Positions 9,005 through 18,806 of a stretch of DNA of 64,000 bases are shown in pieces. Position numbers and translations under genes: made by a program. Numbering within the stretch: the stretch's first letter is position 1; each line of letters begins with the position of its first letter. The DNA is from CAYNST01 sp964434105. Lineage in GTDB: Bacteria; Pseudomonadota; Gammaproteobacteria; Pseudomonadales; Cellvibrionaceae. Location of the stretch: positions 12,027 through 76,026 of the forward strand of contig CAYSTJ010000017.1 of NCBI GenBank assembly GCA_964434105.1. The letters are read 5' to 3'. The notes beneath the pieces were generated by a model. It searched no databases. It worked only from the letters and a program-made list of their open reading frames with translations, and had not been told where the DNA came from.

Positions 9005-10297
9005 TTAATCGAATGGGTGACGTAGAATTATGGTTTCAACCCGATCCGGCCCGGTGGAAATAATATCGACCGGTACGCCCACCAGCACCTCCAGCCGCTG
9101 GATATAGCGACGCGCATCGACCGGCAGATCTTCGAGACGCTGGGCGCCTACGGTAGACTCCTGCCATCCAGGATGTGATTCGTAAACCGGCTGCACATTC
9201 TGCCAGCCTTCCGCATCACACGGTACGGCGATTTCTTCCCCGGCGGGATTTCGATAGCCCGTACAGATTTTTATTTCCTGCAATCCATCCAGAACGTCAA
9301 GTTTGGTCAGACACAGTCCACTGACACTGTTTATCTGAACGGCGTGCCGCAACGCGACGGCGTCAATCCATCCGGTGCGTCGCTTGCGTCCGGTAGTTGC
9401 GCCAAACTCGTGACCTTTCGATCCGAGGTGTTCTCCGACCTCACAATCCAGTTCCGTCGGGAAAGGGCCGGCGCCAACACGGGTGGTGTAAGCCTTGGTG
9501 ATACCCAATACGTAATCCAGATACAGCGGCCCGAATCCGGTACCGGTCGCCGTGCCGCCCGCCGTCGTGTTGGAACTGGTCACATACGGGTAGGTACCAT
9601 GATCAATATCGAGCAGAGAGCCTTGAGCGCCCTCGAACATTATGTGCTCTCCCGCCGCCCGCGCTTCGTGCAGTAAAGCCGAGACGTCTGCAATCAGCGG
9701 CGTCAGCTCCCGCCCCATTGCCAGCGCCCGCTCCAGCACCTCCTCATAATCCACGGGTTCGACACCGTAGTAGCTGGTCAGCACAAAATTATGGTATGTC
9801 ATTATTTGCTGAAGATTGGCCGCGAATTCCGCCGGATTCAGCAAATCGCCCAACCGCAGACCCCGACGGGCGACCTTGTCTTCGTAAGCCGGTCCGATGC
9901 CTCTGCCTGTAGTTCCCAGCCGGGCTTCGCCGCGCTCGGTTTCCCGCGCCTGATCCAGTGCTACGTGATAATCCAGAATCAGCGGACACGCCGGCGACAG
10001 GCGCAGTCGCTGACGAACCGGAATACCTTGGGCCTCCAGCTCCTGCATCTCCTTCATCAGAGCATCCGGGGACAATACGACGCCATTGCCGATCAAACAG
10101 GTTACGCCATCCCGCAATACCCCCGACGGAATCAAGTGCAGCACGGTCTTACGTCCGTCGATCACCAGCGTATGCCCGGCGTTATGGCCGCCCTGAAAGC
10201 GCACCACATATTTGACCTGCTCCGTAAGAAGGTCGACAATTTTGCCTTTGCCTTCGTCACCCCATTGGGTTCCTAACACTACAACATTCTTGCCCAT
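9005..10297 (-). CDS. purA: Adenylosuccinate synthetase
   Basis: 430 residues, full length. It joins IMP and aspartate with GTP to make adenylosuccinate, the committed step to AMP. The signature GTQWGDEGKGK at residues 9-19 holds the catalytic Asp and the GTP loop; GGHNAGHT, the GTTGRGIGPAYEDK block and the C-terminal STGPDR are all present. It is the last gene of a minus-strand DUF2065-hisZ-purA unit, 66 bases after hisZ, as in Pseudomonas-type genomes. Confidence 0.99.
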   Translation of the reverse strand: MGKNVVVLGTQWGDEGKGKIVDLLTEQVKYVVRFQGGHNAGHTLVIDGRKTVLHLIPSGVLRDGVTCLIGNGVVLSPDALMKEMQELEAQGIPVRQRLRLSPACPLILDYHVALDQARETERGEARLGTTGRGIGPAYEDKVARRGLRLGDLLNPAEFAANLQQIMTYHNFVLTSYYGVEPVDYEEVLERALAMGRELTPLIADVSALLHEARAAGEHIMFEGAQGSLLDIDHGTYPYVTSSNTTAGGTATGTGFGPLYLDYVLGITKAYTTRVGAGPFPTELDCEVGEHLGSKGHEFGATTGRKRRTGWIDAVALRHAVQINSVSGLCLTKLDVLDGLQEIKICTGYRNPAGEEIAVPCDAEGWQNVQPVYESHPGWQESTVGAQRLEDLPVDARRYIQRLEVLVGVPVDIISTGPDRVETIILRHPFD

Positions 10298-10363
10298 TAC
10301 TTTAACTCTTGCAGCTTGATGGTATTTACGCTCGCCTTTTGATCAAAAGGATCCGTTTACCGC

Positions 10364-11557
10364 TCAGGTATTCAGCTCTCTGACTTCAAAAGATTCACCT
10401 TTTTCGATCAGAATTCGATCGCACGCCTGGTAATCATGAGGTCCGGCCTGATCATGAAACCCGCAGACGACACGCTCTCCCCCATGACGCAGGTTCTGGA
10501 TAAAAGACCACTGTGCCGGGTTTGAGGTTGCCGGCGCGAAAATCCCGTTCGGTTTGGCGGGATGCAGCTCGCTGAGACGATGCAATGCCACCAGATCCAG
10601 CGTAAACCCCGTCGCAGCGCGCGACCGCCCAAAAACTTCGCCGATTTGATCGTAACGTCCACCACGGGCCACGGACGTGCCACGACCCGGTGCAAATACG
10701 GCAAAAACCAGCCCTGTCAAGTAGTGATAGCCGGTCAACTCGCTGAGATCAAAATACAACTGTACCTGGTTGTAGCGTTCATGCAGCAGATCGGCCACGG
10801 CCTGCAGTTCATCCAGAGCCTGGAAGACGTCCGCCGGCGCCCCGGCAAATACGTTACGGGCAGTATCGAGAACCCGAATGGAACCCGCCAGCCTCGGTAG
10901 TTCGTTAAACCAGCGGGCAACCGTCTCATCTTCGATATGCTGCTCGATCCAGTGTCCGATGTCCGTCAGCGCTTTGGCCTGCAACAGGTTGAAGAGTTCG
11001 ATTTCCTGATCGTCAGTCAACTCTGCCGCCGCGGCGAGTGCCCGGAAAATCGCAACGTGTCCCAGATCGAGACAAAGATTTTGCACCTGCGCCAGCTCGA
11101 AGACGTTCAGTAGTAGCGATGTCACTTCGATATCGGCCGCCAGGGTGTCCTCTCCAAACAGCTCCAGGCCAACCTGAATAGGACTGCGTGTCCCCAATTC
11201 ACCATCCATACGGGTCCGCAAAACATGCCCCGAATAACAGAGGCGATTGACGCCCTCCCGTCGGAGGCTATGCGCATCGATTCGTGCAATCTGGGGAGTC
11301 ATATCGGCTCTAACGCCCATACTGCGTCCGGATAACTGGTCGGTCAGCTTGAACGTCAATAGATCGACATCGTCGCCAAGGCCTACCAGCAGGGAGTCGG
11401 TAAACTCCATCATCGGCGGAATAACCAGCTCATAGCCCCAGCTATTGAGGAGCGACAGTAGCTGATGTCGTAAATCATCGACTTGCTGTGCTTCCGGCGG
11501 CAGAATTTCTTCAATTCCATCCGGTAGCATCCAGCGTTCTACAGGTGTATTTGTCAT
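10364..11557 (-). CDS. hisZ: ATP phosphoribosyltransferase regulatory subunit
   Basis: 397 residues related to histidyl-tRNA synthetase but without tRNA-charging function. HisZ binds the short-form HisG and makes it active and histidine-sensitive in the first step of histidine synthesis. Class-II synthetase motifs are recognisable: LLNSWGYELVIPPMMEF (motif 1 region), ADMTPQIARI and GRGTSVARGGRYD. Its place between DUF2065 and purA is the classical gammaproteobacterial one. It implies that the genome carries a short HisG elsewhere. AGAAG precedes the ATG by 5 bases. Confidence 0.96.
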   Translation of the reverse strand: MTNTPVERWMLPDGIEEILPPEAQQVDDLRHQLLSLLNSWGYELVIPPMMEFTDSLLVGLGDDVDLLTFKLTDQLSGRSMGVRADMTPQIARIDAHSLRREGVNRLCYSGHVLRTRMDGELGTRSPIQVGLELFGEDTLAADIEVTSLLLNVFELAQVQNLCLDLGHVAIFRALAAAAELTDDQEIELFNLLQAKALTDIGHWIEQHIEDETVARWFNELPRLAGSIRVLDTARNVFAGAPADVFQALDELQAVADLLHERYNQVQLYFDLSELTGYHYLTGLVFAVFAPGRGTSVARGGRYDQIGEVFGRSRAATGFTLDLVALHRLSELHPAKPNGIFAPATSNPAQWSFIQNLRHGGERVVCGFHDQAGPHDYQACDRILIEKGESFEVRELNT

Positions 11558-11580
11558 TTTAACTTCTGGGCAGGATGTAA

Positions 11581-11766
11581 TTATTGAACCAGATACAGCA
11601 GGCTCACCCCGATCAACATACTCACAAGTCCAGACACGCGCAGCTGTCTATTGCTTGCGGTCGCCAGCACTGCCACCATTCGGCGCCAGCGCCGGGGATA
11701 GAGGAAAGGCATAATGCCCTCCAGTACAAGTACAAGGCAAAAAGCCCTGAAGAGCTCGTCCCACAT
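11581..11766 (-). CDS. DUF2065 small membrane protein
   Basis: 61 residues of the DUF2065 (YjeT-like) family: an N-terminal helix (LFRAFCLVLVLEGIMPFLYP), a basic turn RRWRR, and a second membrane helix near the C-terminus. It stands 23 bases before hisZ and is divided from hflC by a strong terminator at 11816-11839, so it probably opens the hisZ-purA unit. Function unknown; the position after hflC is conserved in gammaproteobacteria. Confidence 0.9.
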   Translation of the reverse strand: MWDELFRAFCLVLVLEGIMPFLYPRRWRRMVAVLATASNRQLRVSGLVSMLIGVSLLYLVQ

Positions 11767-11815
11767 GGTGCCGCGCTGTTCTCCCGAGTTTGCGTTGCAG
11801 AATCAAAACCGGCAT

Positions 11816-11839
11816 AAAAAAACCGGGGCAGGCCCGGTT
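11816..11839 (-). terminator. Rho-independent terminator after hflC
   Basis: On the minus strand, stem AACCGGG / CCCGGTT (11839-11833 with 11827-11821, 5-base loop) is followed by a run of T. It lies 83 bases after the hflC stop and separates the hfl operon from DUF2065-hisZ-purA. Confidence 0.85.
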
Positions 11840-11922
11840 GCTTCATTTTAACATTTTTCGGCTAATTGGAAAGCGGTGTCGCCGCTCAGTATACCACCAC
11901 AGGCGTCAAACAATCCTGTTTC

Positions 11923-12807
11923 CTACTCCGTCAGCGCGGTACCGTCCCTGTCTTTGAAATAGCGGAAGAAGTCACTTTTCGGGTCAACCAGAATCATATC
12001 TTCCTTGCCGGAGAAGGTGCTGCTGTAAGCATTCAGACTGCGCACAAAGGCGTAGAACTCCGGATCGCCACCAAAAGCTTCGGCATAGATTTGCGCCGCT
12101 TCCGCATCACCAGCACCACGCAACCGCTCAGCCTCCCGATAGGCATTGGCAGTAATCACAACGACATCTCGATCGGCTTCGGCCCGGGTTATCTCCGCCT
12201 GCTCACGTCCGAGCGCCCTATGCTCTTTGGCCTCCCGCTCGCGTTCCGCGCGCATCCGGCTGAATACCGGTTCACTAACCTCGACCGGCAGATCAATTTT
12301 CTTGACCCGTACATCCACAACGACCACGCCCATTGAGCGGCGGGTGAAGTTATTGAGCTGGTTGCGCAGATCAATCATTAGCTGATCCCGTTCGCCACTG
12401 ACCACTTCTTGCAGTGAACGGGTCGCGAATTCGTTGCGCAACCCTTCGTTGATACGCTGGGCCAGCAGCCGTTCGGCCCGGTCCTGCTCACCGTTGGTGG
12501 CTGTATAGTAGCGAGACACATCAACAATGCGCCATTTGGCAAAGGAGTCAACCTGCATACTCTTTTTCTCGACCGTCAGAAACCGCTCGGCGCGGGCATC
12601 CAGCGTCAAAATACGGGAATCAAAGCGGCGCACCTGATCGACGAATGGGATCTTGAAATGAAGACCCGTCCCGATATCCGGGTTCGCAACCTTACCCAGA
12701 CGCAGTAATACCGCGCGCTCAATTTCGGTCACGATGTAAACCGTCTGGCCACCGACAAACAGCACCAACACCAACGCAGCGAGATATACAATAGTTCGAT
12801 TTGGCAT
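11923..12807 (-). CDS. hflC: HflC, FtsH protease modulator
   Basis: 294 residues. An N-terminal membrane anchor (about 5-22) is followed by an SPFH/band-7 domain (VYIVTEIERAVLLRLGKV onward) and a long charged helix. HflC and HflK form a cage around the membrane protease FtsH and restrain its attack on membrane proteins. Its ATG directly follows the hflK stop (TAGATG), so translation is coupled. The gene ends the hflX-hflK-hflC run, with a terminator downstream. Confidence 0.97.
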   Translation of the reverse strand: MPNRTIVYLAALVLVLFVGGQTVYIVTEIERAVLLRLGKVANPDIGTGLHFKIPFVDQVRRFDSRILTLDARAERFLTVEKKSMQVDSFAKWRIVDVSRYYTATNGEQDRAERLLAQRINEGLRNEFATRSLQEVVSGERDQLMIDLRNQLNNFTRRSMGVVVVDVRVKKIDLPVEVSEPVFSRMRAEREREAKEHRALGREQAEITRAEADRDVVVITANAYREAERLRGAGDAEAAQIYAEAFGGDPEFYAFVRSLNAYSSTFSGKEDMILVDPKSDFFRYFKDRDGTALTE

Positions 12808-13965
12808 CTAGCGGCCCTCCCTGCGACGTGTATTGGATGCCCGGGTTGCTTCCTGCAGTACTTTGTCGGCGATACGGGAAGCCAGATCATCCATATCGGC
12901 CGGCGTACTCATACTACGGGTCGTCGCCGACCGGGAACTGGCCTCGACAATTTTATCCAGGGGTAAAAACAGCATATTGTTGCCGTCCTCCACATCCACC
13001 ATAACTTTGGAGCTGTTGCTTAATACTTCCTGCATCGTCTCCAGGTAAAGTCGCTGCCTCGTAACCTCAGGCGCCTTTCGGTATTCTGATAAAAGCAGCT
13101 TGAACCGGTCACCTTCACCTTCTGCTCTCGCGACCACCTGGTCTTTATAGGCGGAGGCCTCTTCCACCATACGCTGGGCCTGGCCACGCGCGTTGGGGAT
13201 AATATCGTTGACGTAAGCCTGCGCTTCGTTTTTGTAACGCTCTTCGTCTTCACGTGCGCGAATCACGTCGTCGAAAGCCGACTGTACCTGCGATGGTGGA
13301 TTGGTTTCTTCCACGTTGACCTTTTCGATCAATATACCGGCGGTATAATCATTGAGATATTCCTGCAGCCTCATCTGGATTTCAGCAGCAACCTGGCTTC
13401 GACCCTCAGTCAGCACATCGTGCATGATGGTGGAACCCACCACATGCCGGAGGGCACTGTTGGCTGCCTGCTGCAGACTTTCTTCCGGATTCTTGACATT
13501 CAGAACAAAATCCCGGGCACTTTCGATGCTGAACTGAACCGAAACTTTTATATCGACAATATTCAGATCCTTGGTGAGCATCTGCTCGCTGGTATCCCAG
13601 GTGCGGACCCGTGTGACGTTGACCGTAAAAACTCTGTCCAGCAGCGGCGGATTCCACCGGAAACCCGGTAGCTTCGTTTCAATGTACTTGCCGAAGCGCA
13701 ATACCACCGCACGCTCCTGCTCATTCACAATCCCGGCGCCGCGGAACAGGTAAAACGCAACCAGCCCAATCAACACAAGGTATACGATGTAACTGGACCC
13801 GCCTGATGAACTGCCTCCCCGTGGTGGTGTTCCACCGCCCTTGCCAAAGAGTTTGCCGATGGTATTTCTGAAAAATTCATCCAGGTCGGGGGGGCCGTCA
13901 TTACCACCCGATTTGCGGCTTCCGTCCCATGGATCTTTGTCTTTACCCGGTTCATTCCAGGCCAT
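12808..13965 (-). CDS. hflK: HflK, FtsH protease modulator
   Basis: Starts MAWNEPGKDKDPWDG, the conserved HflK opening. GAGAG precedes this ATG at good distance, so 13965 is preferred over an in-frame ATG at 13992. Domains: Gly/Asp-rich cytoplasmic tail, membrane helix (about 60-77, IVYLVLIGLVAFYLF), SPFH domain with NEQERAVVLRFGKY, and a C-terminal helical region. 385 residues, normal for the family. It forms the HflKC complex with the next gene. Confidence 0.97.
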   Translation of the reverse strand: MAWNEPGKDKDPWDGSRKSGGNDGPPDLDEFFRNTIGKLFGKGGGTPPRGGSSSGGSSYIVYLVLIGLVAFYLFRGAGIVNEQERAVVLRFGKYIETKLPGFRWNPPLLDRVFTVNVTRVRTWDTSEQMLTKDLNIVDIKVSVQFSIESARDFVLNVKNPEESLQQAANSALRHVVGSTIMHDVLTEGRSQVAAEIQMRLQEYLNDYTAGILIEKVNVEETNPPSQVQSAFDDVIRAREDEERYKNEAQAYVNDIIPNARGQAQRMVEEASAYKDQVVARAEGEGDRFKLLLSEYRKAPEVTRQRLYLETMQEVLSNSSKVMVDVEDGNNMLFLPLDKIVEASSRSATTRSMSTPADMDDLASRIADKVLQEATRASNTRRREGR

Positions 13966-14253
13966 AACGCTGTTCTCTCTTTTATGCTTCATTGGTTTTG
14001 GTTAATCCTTGGAATCTCTGTTCATGGACCACCTCTATACGCAGCTGCCGCCGGACCGGGTAACGTTTGTGGCAGTTACCGTCTGGCCAGATTATGTATT
14101 TCGCTGGTTTATGATCGCCAGACAGGTTTGCAGGCAAGCGATCATTACGCGCCCCGGAGCCGCGATTGGATTGCCGAAATGCCAGGAAAACGATCTGGAT
14201 GTTCACGAGGAAGTCGCGCTTCCGCCAGTGCCGGTATTCCGCCGTCTGAGTGA

Positions 14254-15555
14254 TCAGGCGGCATGATTGTCCCACTGTAAGTCATCCTTGCTGACGGTTT
14301 CTGCCGCAAGAATACGATTAAGGTCGGATTCCGGTAAACAAACCGCCATCTCGCAGGATCCGTCTTCGAGATACTGCTCGCTGAGAACAGCGTGTGCACG
14401 GTGCAGACGTGCGCGCAAACTGCCCATATGTCCGGGTAGTCTCACCACGCCATTAAACAGTTTATCCGCCACTCGTTCAGCGACAGCCTGCTTCAGTAAA
14501 TCCAGTCCGAGCTTATGCTGTGCCGAAATCCAGACCGCAACCGGCTTGCCATCGGCGTCCCGTTCAACGCGCGGCGGCATGTTTTCCAGCAGATCACATT
14601 TGTTGTAAACCAGAATCTGCGGAATATGATCGGCATGTATATCGGCCAGCACCGTGCCGACGTCATCAATCTGCTGCGCGCGCTCTGCCGCTGCCACATC
14701 GATGACATGCAGCAACAGGTCGGCACTCGCCGCCTCTTCCAGCGTGGCCCGGAAAGCCTCTACCAACCGGTGGGGCAACTGGCTGATAAACCCGACCGTG
14801 TCCGCCAGTATGACCGGACCAACCCCATCGAGTTCCAGGCGGCGCATGGTGGGGTCGAGCGTTGCGAACAGCTGGTCTTCCGCGTAAACATGGGAGTCCG
14901 TCAGCGAATTGAACAGGGTGGACTTTCCGGCGTTGGTATAACCCACCAGGGATACGGTCGGTATTTCTGCCCGGGAACGGGAGCGCCGACCCTGCTCCCG
15001 CTGTCTGCGAACTTTTTCCAGCCGCTTTTCTATTGTACTGATACGGGCGCGCAACAGGCGACGGTCCGTTTCCAGCTGGGTTTCACCCGGTCCCCGTAAA
15101 CCGATACCGCCCTTTTGCCGCTCAAGGTGGGTCCAGCCGCGAACCAGCCGGGTGGACATGTGCCGCAACTGGGCCAACTCAACCTGAAGCTTGCCTTCAT
15201 GCGTTCGGGCGCGCTGTGCGAATATATCCAGAATCAAACCGGTGCGGTCGAGCACGCGGCATTGCAGCTCCTTTTCCAGGTTTCGCTCCTGGCTGGGACT
15301 GAGAGTATGATTGAATATGACCAGTTCTGCGCCATGCCGTGTTACCAGTTGCCGTAGCTCCTCCAGCTTGCCGGTGCCCACAAAGAATTTGGCATTGGGC
15401 GCGTTACGTGCACCCGATACGAACTCTATTGGATCGCCGCCCGCAGACAACACAAGCTCCTCAAACTCGCGAGGATCGCGGACCGTCTTATCCTGATTTA
15501 TCTCCAGATGAACCAGTACTGACAATTCACCCGAGTCGGGTCGCTCAAAAAACAA
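14254..15555 (-). CDS. hflX: Ribosome-associated GTPase HflX
   Basis: 433 residues. The N-terminal HflX domain (glycine-rich GGIGLRGPGETQLETD) precedes a GTPase domain with G1 GYTNAGKST, G3 DTVGF and G4 NKCD. HflX binds and splits stalled 70S ribosomes under stress. The start is TTG with AAGGGA 6 bases upstream; there is no early ATG. hfq ends 11 bases before it, so hfq-hflX is one unit. A gap of 288 bases without a gene follows before hflK, larger than usual. Confidence 0.97.
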   Translation of the reverse strand: MFFERPDSGELSVLVHLEINQDKTVRDPREFEELVLSAGGDPIEFVSGARNAPNAKFFVGTGKLEELRQLVTRHGAELVIFNHTLSPSQERNLEKELQCRVLDRTGLILDIFAQRARTHEGKLQVELAQLRHMSTRLVRGWTHLERQKGGIGLRGPGETQLETDRRLLRARISTIEKRLEKVRRQREQGRRSRSRAEIPTVSLVGYTNAGKSTLFNSLTDSHVYAEDQLFATLDPTMRRLELDGVGPVILADTVGFISQLPHRLVEAFRATLEEAASADLLLHVIDVAAAERAQQIDDVGTVLADIHADHIPQILVYNKCDLLENMPPRVERDADGKPVAVWISAQHKLGLDLLKQAVAERVADKLFNGVVRLPGHMGSLRARLHRAHAVLSEQYLEDGSCEMAVCLPESDLNRILAAETVSKDDLQWDNHAA

Positions 15556-15566
15556 GAATTATCCCT

Positions 15567-15830
15567 TTAGCCTCCAATTTCTGACTCTTCACCACCAGGT
15601 GCATCCGGATTCAGCATGGGTACCCGGACCGGTCGTGACGGCACAACCGTCGAAATGGCGTGCTTGTACACCATCTGACTCACTGTATTTTTTAATAAAA
15701 CGACAAACTGATCGAAGGATTCGACCTGGCCCTGCAGTTTAATACCATTAACAAGATAAATTGAAACGGGAATGCGCTCTTTGCGCAAAACGTTCAAATA
15801 AGGGTCTTGTAAGCTGTGCCCTTTTGACAT
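15567..15830 (-). CDS. hfq: RNA chaperone Hfq
   Basis: 87 residues starting MSKGHSLQDPYLNVLRKERI after a strong AAGGAG site. Both Sm motifs are present: VSIYLVNGIKLQGQVESFD (Sm1) and the YKHAISTVVP motif (Sm2). The ring-shaped hexamer pairs small RNAs with mRNAs. The C-terminal tail is short and ends in acidic and Gly residues. It lies 133 bases after miaA, enough for its own promoter, as is known for hfq in other gammaproteobacteria. Confidence 0.98.
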   Translation of the reverse strand: MSKGHSLQDPYLNVLRKERIPVSIYLVNGIKLQGQVESFDQFVVLLKNTVSQMVYKHAISTVVPSRPVRVPMLNPDAPGGEESEIGG

Positions 15831-15963
15831 GAGGATTCTCCTTACTGGAATGGATAAAATTAATGTCTGGCCGGCATCCCAACTGATATCCAGCGGCACT
15901 CAGGCAGACTCAATGCGTATAAAAACTGAACAGTGGTTACATCCTTCGCAGGGTGTCAGCCCA

Positions 15964-16941
15964 TTATATGGTTCTTATGCCCTTAAAGTTCAAGACTTCT
16001 TTTAAAATTTCCTCGACATGCAGCGTTTCGCCGGCTTCTGTGGTCGTATATAACCAGTGCAAGTCCTTCCAGCCGCGCAACCAGGTTAACTGACGCTTTG
16101 CCAGCTGGCGGGTCGCCGCGATTCCCGCCGCCTTCATGGCATTGTATTCCAGTAAGCCGTCCAGGTATTGCCATACCTGACGATAGCCAACCGCCCGCAT
16201 GGCCGGCAACCCCGGGTGCAAATCGCCCCGTCGGTACAAAACCTCCACTTCTTCGATCAGACCCTCTTTCAGCATGGCCTCAAAGCGCCGCTCGATGCGT
16301 TGGTGCAAGATTTCGCGCCGCCTTGGTGTTAGCGCCACCTGCAGCCAGTCATACTGCGACAGCAGCCCGGTCCCCGCCGTCGCCTGCCAGGTGCTCAGGG
16401 CGACACCCGTTGCCCGATAGACCTCCAGGGCCCGGCTGATACGTTGGGAATGATTGGGGTGCAGGCGTGCGGCGGTGTCCGGATCAACCTGTTGCAGCGC
16501 CTGGTGCATGGCAGGCCACCCCCGCTCCGCCGCTTCCTGCTCGATCGCCGCGCGTATGGCCGCATCGCTGGCGGGCATCGGTGAAAGCCCTTCCAGCAGT
16601 GCCCTGAAGTACAGCATGGTGCCGCCCGCCAATATCGGTAAACGGCCCCGCGCACGCACCGCGTCAATACTGTCAGCTGCATCGCGGACGAAATCCGCCG
16701 CGGTATAGGGCCTGGCCGGGTCGCAAATGTCGATCAGATGATGCGGTACCCGTTCACGCTGCGCCGCGTCGGGTTTCGCGGTACCGATATCCATTCCCCG
16801 GTACACCAGGGCGGAATCAACGCTGATGATTTCACCGTTCAGGGTGTCTGCCAGAGCCAGCGCGAGATCGGTCTTGCCAGAGGCTGTCGGCCCCATCAGG
16901 GCAATGACCGGTGGGCGCGGCATAATGACGTCACTGGCCAC
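15964..16941 (-). CDS. miaA: tRNA dimethylallyltransferase MiaA
   Basis: 325 residues. MiaA puts a dimethylallyl group on A37 of tRNAs that read UNN codons. The P-loop GPTASGKT lies at about 17-24, followed by SVDSALVYRGMDIGTAKP and the tRNA-binding FRALLEGLSPMP region. The GTG start at 16941 overlaps the mutL stop by 11 bases; an ATG at 16923 (MPRPPVIALMG) is equally plausible. Neither has a strong ribosome binding site, consistent with coupling to mutL. Confidence 0.97.
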   Translation of the reverse strand: MASDVIMPRPPVIALMGPTASGKTDLALALADTLNGEIISVDSALVYRGMDIGTAKPDAAQRERVPHHLIDICDPARPYTAADFVRDAADSIDAVRARGRLPILAGGTMLYFRALLEGLSPMPASDAAIRAAIEQEAAERGWPAMHQALQQVDPDTAARLHPNHSQRISRALEVYRATGVALSTWQATAGTGLLSQYDWLQVALTPRRREILHQRIERRFEAMLKEGLIEEVEVLYRRGDLHPGLPAMRAVGYRQVWQYLDGLLEYNAMKAAGIAATRQLAKRQLTWLRGWKDLHWLYTTTEAGETLHVEEILKEVLNFKGIRTI

Positions 16942-18793
16942 GCTGAAACAGCGCGTCCAGCTGCGTCAGTGACATTTGCTTCCAGGTCGGTCGCCCATGA
17001 TTGCATTGGCCGCTGCGCTCAGTCGCTTCCATATCGCGCAACAGAGCGTTCATTTCTGGCAGGCTCAATTTTCGATTGGCCCGAACGCTGCCGTGACAGG
17101 CCATGGTACTCAACACTTCGTTAAGGTGGTCTTCAATTCGCCGGGTCGTGCCGTGTTCAACCAGATCGGACAGAACGTCGCGCAGCAATAATTCGATATC
17201 GGCGCGATTAAGCAACACCGGCACCTCGCGTACACATACGGATTCCGGCCCTACCCGCTCCACAGTAAAACCCAACTGCCGAAACAGGGTCGCATTGTCC
17301 TCCGCCAAACCCGCTTCCTTGTCGCTGACTGCAATAGTCACGGGCACCAACAGGGGTTGTGACTGAATGCCGCTGCCGGCGACCTGGGTTTTCATGCGTT
17401 CATAAGTCACCCGCTCGTGCGCTGCGTGCATATCGACCACGATCAGGCCGGCGACATTTTCGGCGAGAATGTAGATGCCTTTTAACTGCGCAATGGCATA
17501 ACCCAAAGGCGGCACAGGATCATCGTCCGCTGGTGCGTAGGCCATATGACTACCCGTAAATCCGCGCTGCCCGTTGTTGAACTGCGGGCGGGTCTGCGGT
17601 GACCAGGGTTGCGGGTGTCCGGTGGATGCCTGATAGCCCGCCCGTGCGTCCGCCACCTCGAATCTGTCCGGCGCAACGGCCGGCGGCGGGTCGCTGGCGC
17701 AGGTAAATTGCATGGGCGACTGCAGTGGCGTCGATTGTGGCTCCGGCGCTGCCATTGTGGTATCCACGGCTGGCGCCACATCCGGTGCAGGACGGACATC
17801 GGCGAGCGCACGGTGGAGACTGCTGAAAAGAAAGTCGTGCACCAGCCGGGAATCCCGGAATCGAACTTCGTGCTTGGTAGGATGGACATTCACATCCACA
17901 CTGGCCGGGTCCAGCTCCAGATAGAGCAGATAGGCCGGATGGCGTCCGTGATATAAAACGTCCTGATAGGCCTGACGCACCGCGTGGGTGACCAGCTTGT
18001 CGCGAATTGCCCGATTATTGACATAGAAATGCTGAAGGTCCGCCTGACTGCGGGAAAATGTCGGCAACGCCACCCAGCCCGACAGGCGCAGCCCGGCCCG
18101 TTCGAATTCAATGGCAACACAGTTGTCCGTAAAGGCCGGACCGCAAATTTGGGCCACGCGGCGGGTTTTTTCCGCATCTGTCAGCGCCGGGCGCCATAAA
18201 TGCACTACCCGATTGTTGTTTTTCAGAGACATGCCGACATCAAAATGCGATAACGCCAGCCGTTTCAGAATGTCTTCAATACGCCCACTCTCCGTCGTTT
18301 CGGTTCGTAGAAACTTGCGTCTGGCCGGCGTATTGAAGAACAGGTCCCGAACTTCCACTGTGGTACCCCGCGGGTGCGCCGCCGGTGACAGTTCGGCCTC
18401 CATATCGCGACCTTCTGCACTGACCTGCCAGCCGCAGTCCTGCCCCTCGGTATTGCTGGTAAGCCGAAGTCGTGACACTGAACTGATACTCGCCAGTGCC
18501 TCGCCGCGAAAACCCAGGCTGTGCACCGACTCCAGGTCTTCCAGCGCCCGGATTTTGCTCGTGGCATGGCGGGACAGGGCCAAAGCGAGATCTTCATGAT
18601 CGATGCCGGCACCATCGTCACGCACGCGCATAAGACGCGTACCACCGGCTTCGATTTCCACGTCTATCTGACGTGCGCCGGCATCCAGGCTGTTTTCCAG
18701 CAGCTCCTTGATAACCGACGCCGGTCGCTCCACGACTTCGCCCGCGGCAATCTGATTGGCGAGACGGGGTGATAATAGCTGTATTTTTGGCAT
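16931..18793 (-). CDS. mutL: DNA mismatch repair protein MutL
   Basis: 620 residues. The GHKL ATPase N-terminus carries AAGEVVERPASVIKELLENS, the RDDGAGI motif and SLGFRGEALASI; the linker (about 340-430) is Pro/Gln-rich; the C-terminal dimerisation domain follows. No DQHA(X)2E(X)4E endonuclease motif is apparent: the segment reads VDMHAAHERVTYE, as in MutH-dependent relatives and many others. ATG at 18793 (MPKIQLLSPRLANQ) is preferred to a TTG at 18805. Confidence 0.97.
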   Translation of the reverse strand: MPKIQLLSPRLANQIAAGEVVERPASVIKELLENSLDAGARQIDVEIEAGGTRLMRVRDDGAGIDHEDLALALSRHATSKIRALEDLESVHSLGFRGEALASISSVSRLRLTSNTEGQDCGWQVSAEGRDMEAELSPAAHPRGTTVEVRDLFFNTPARRKFLRTETTESGRIEDILKRLALSHFDVGMSLKNNNRVVHLWRPALTDAEKTRRVAQICGPAFTDNCVAIEFERAGLRLSGWVALPTFSRSQADLQHFYVNNRAIRDKLVTHAVRQAYQDVLYHGRHPAYLLYLELDPASVDVNVHPTKHEVRFRDSRLVHDFLFSSLHRALADVRPAPDVAPAVDTTMAAPEPQSTPLQSPMQFTCASDPPPAVAPDRFEVADARAGYQASTGHPQPWSPQTRPQFNNGQRGFTGSHMAYAPADDDPVPPLGYAIAQLKGIYILAENVAGLIVVDMHAAHERVTYERMKTQVAGSGIQSQPLLVPVTIAVSDKEAGLAEDNATLFRQLGFTVERVGPESVCVREVPVLLNRADIELLLRDVLSDLVEHGTTRRIEDHLNEVLSTMACHGSVRANRKLSLPEMNALLRDMEATERSGQCNHGRPTWKQMSLTQLDALFQRGQ

Positions 18794-18806
18794 TTTCAGA
18801 TTCAAT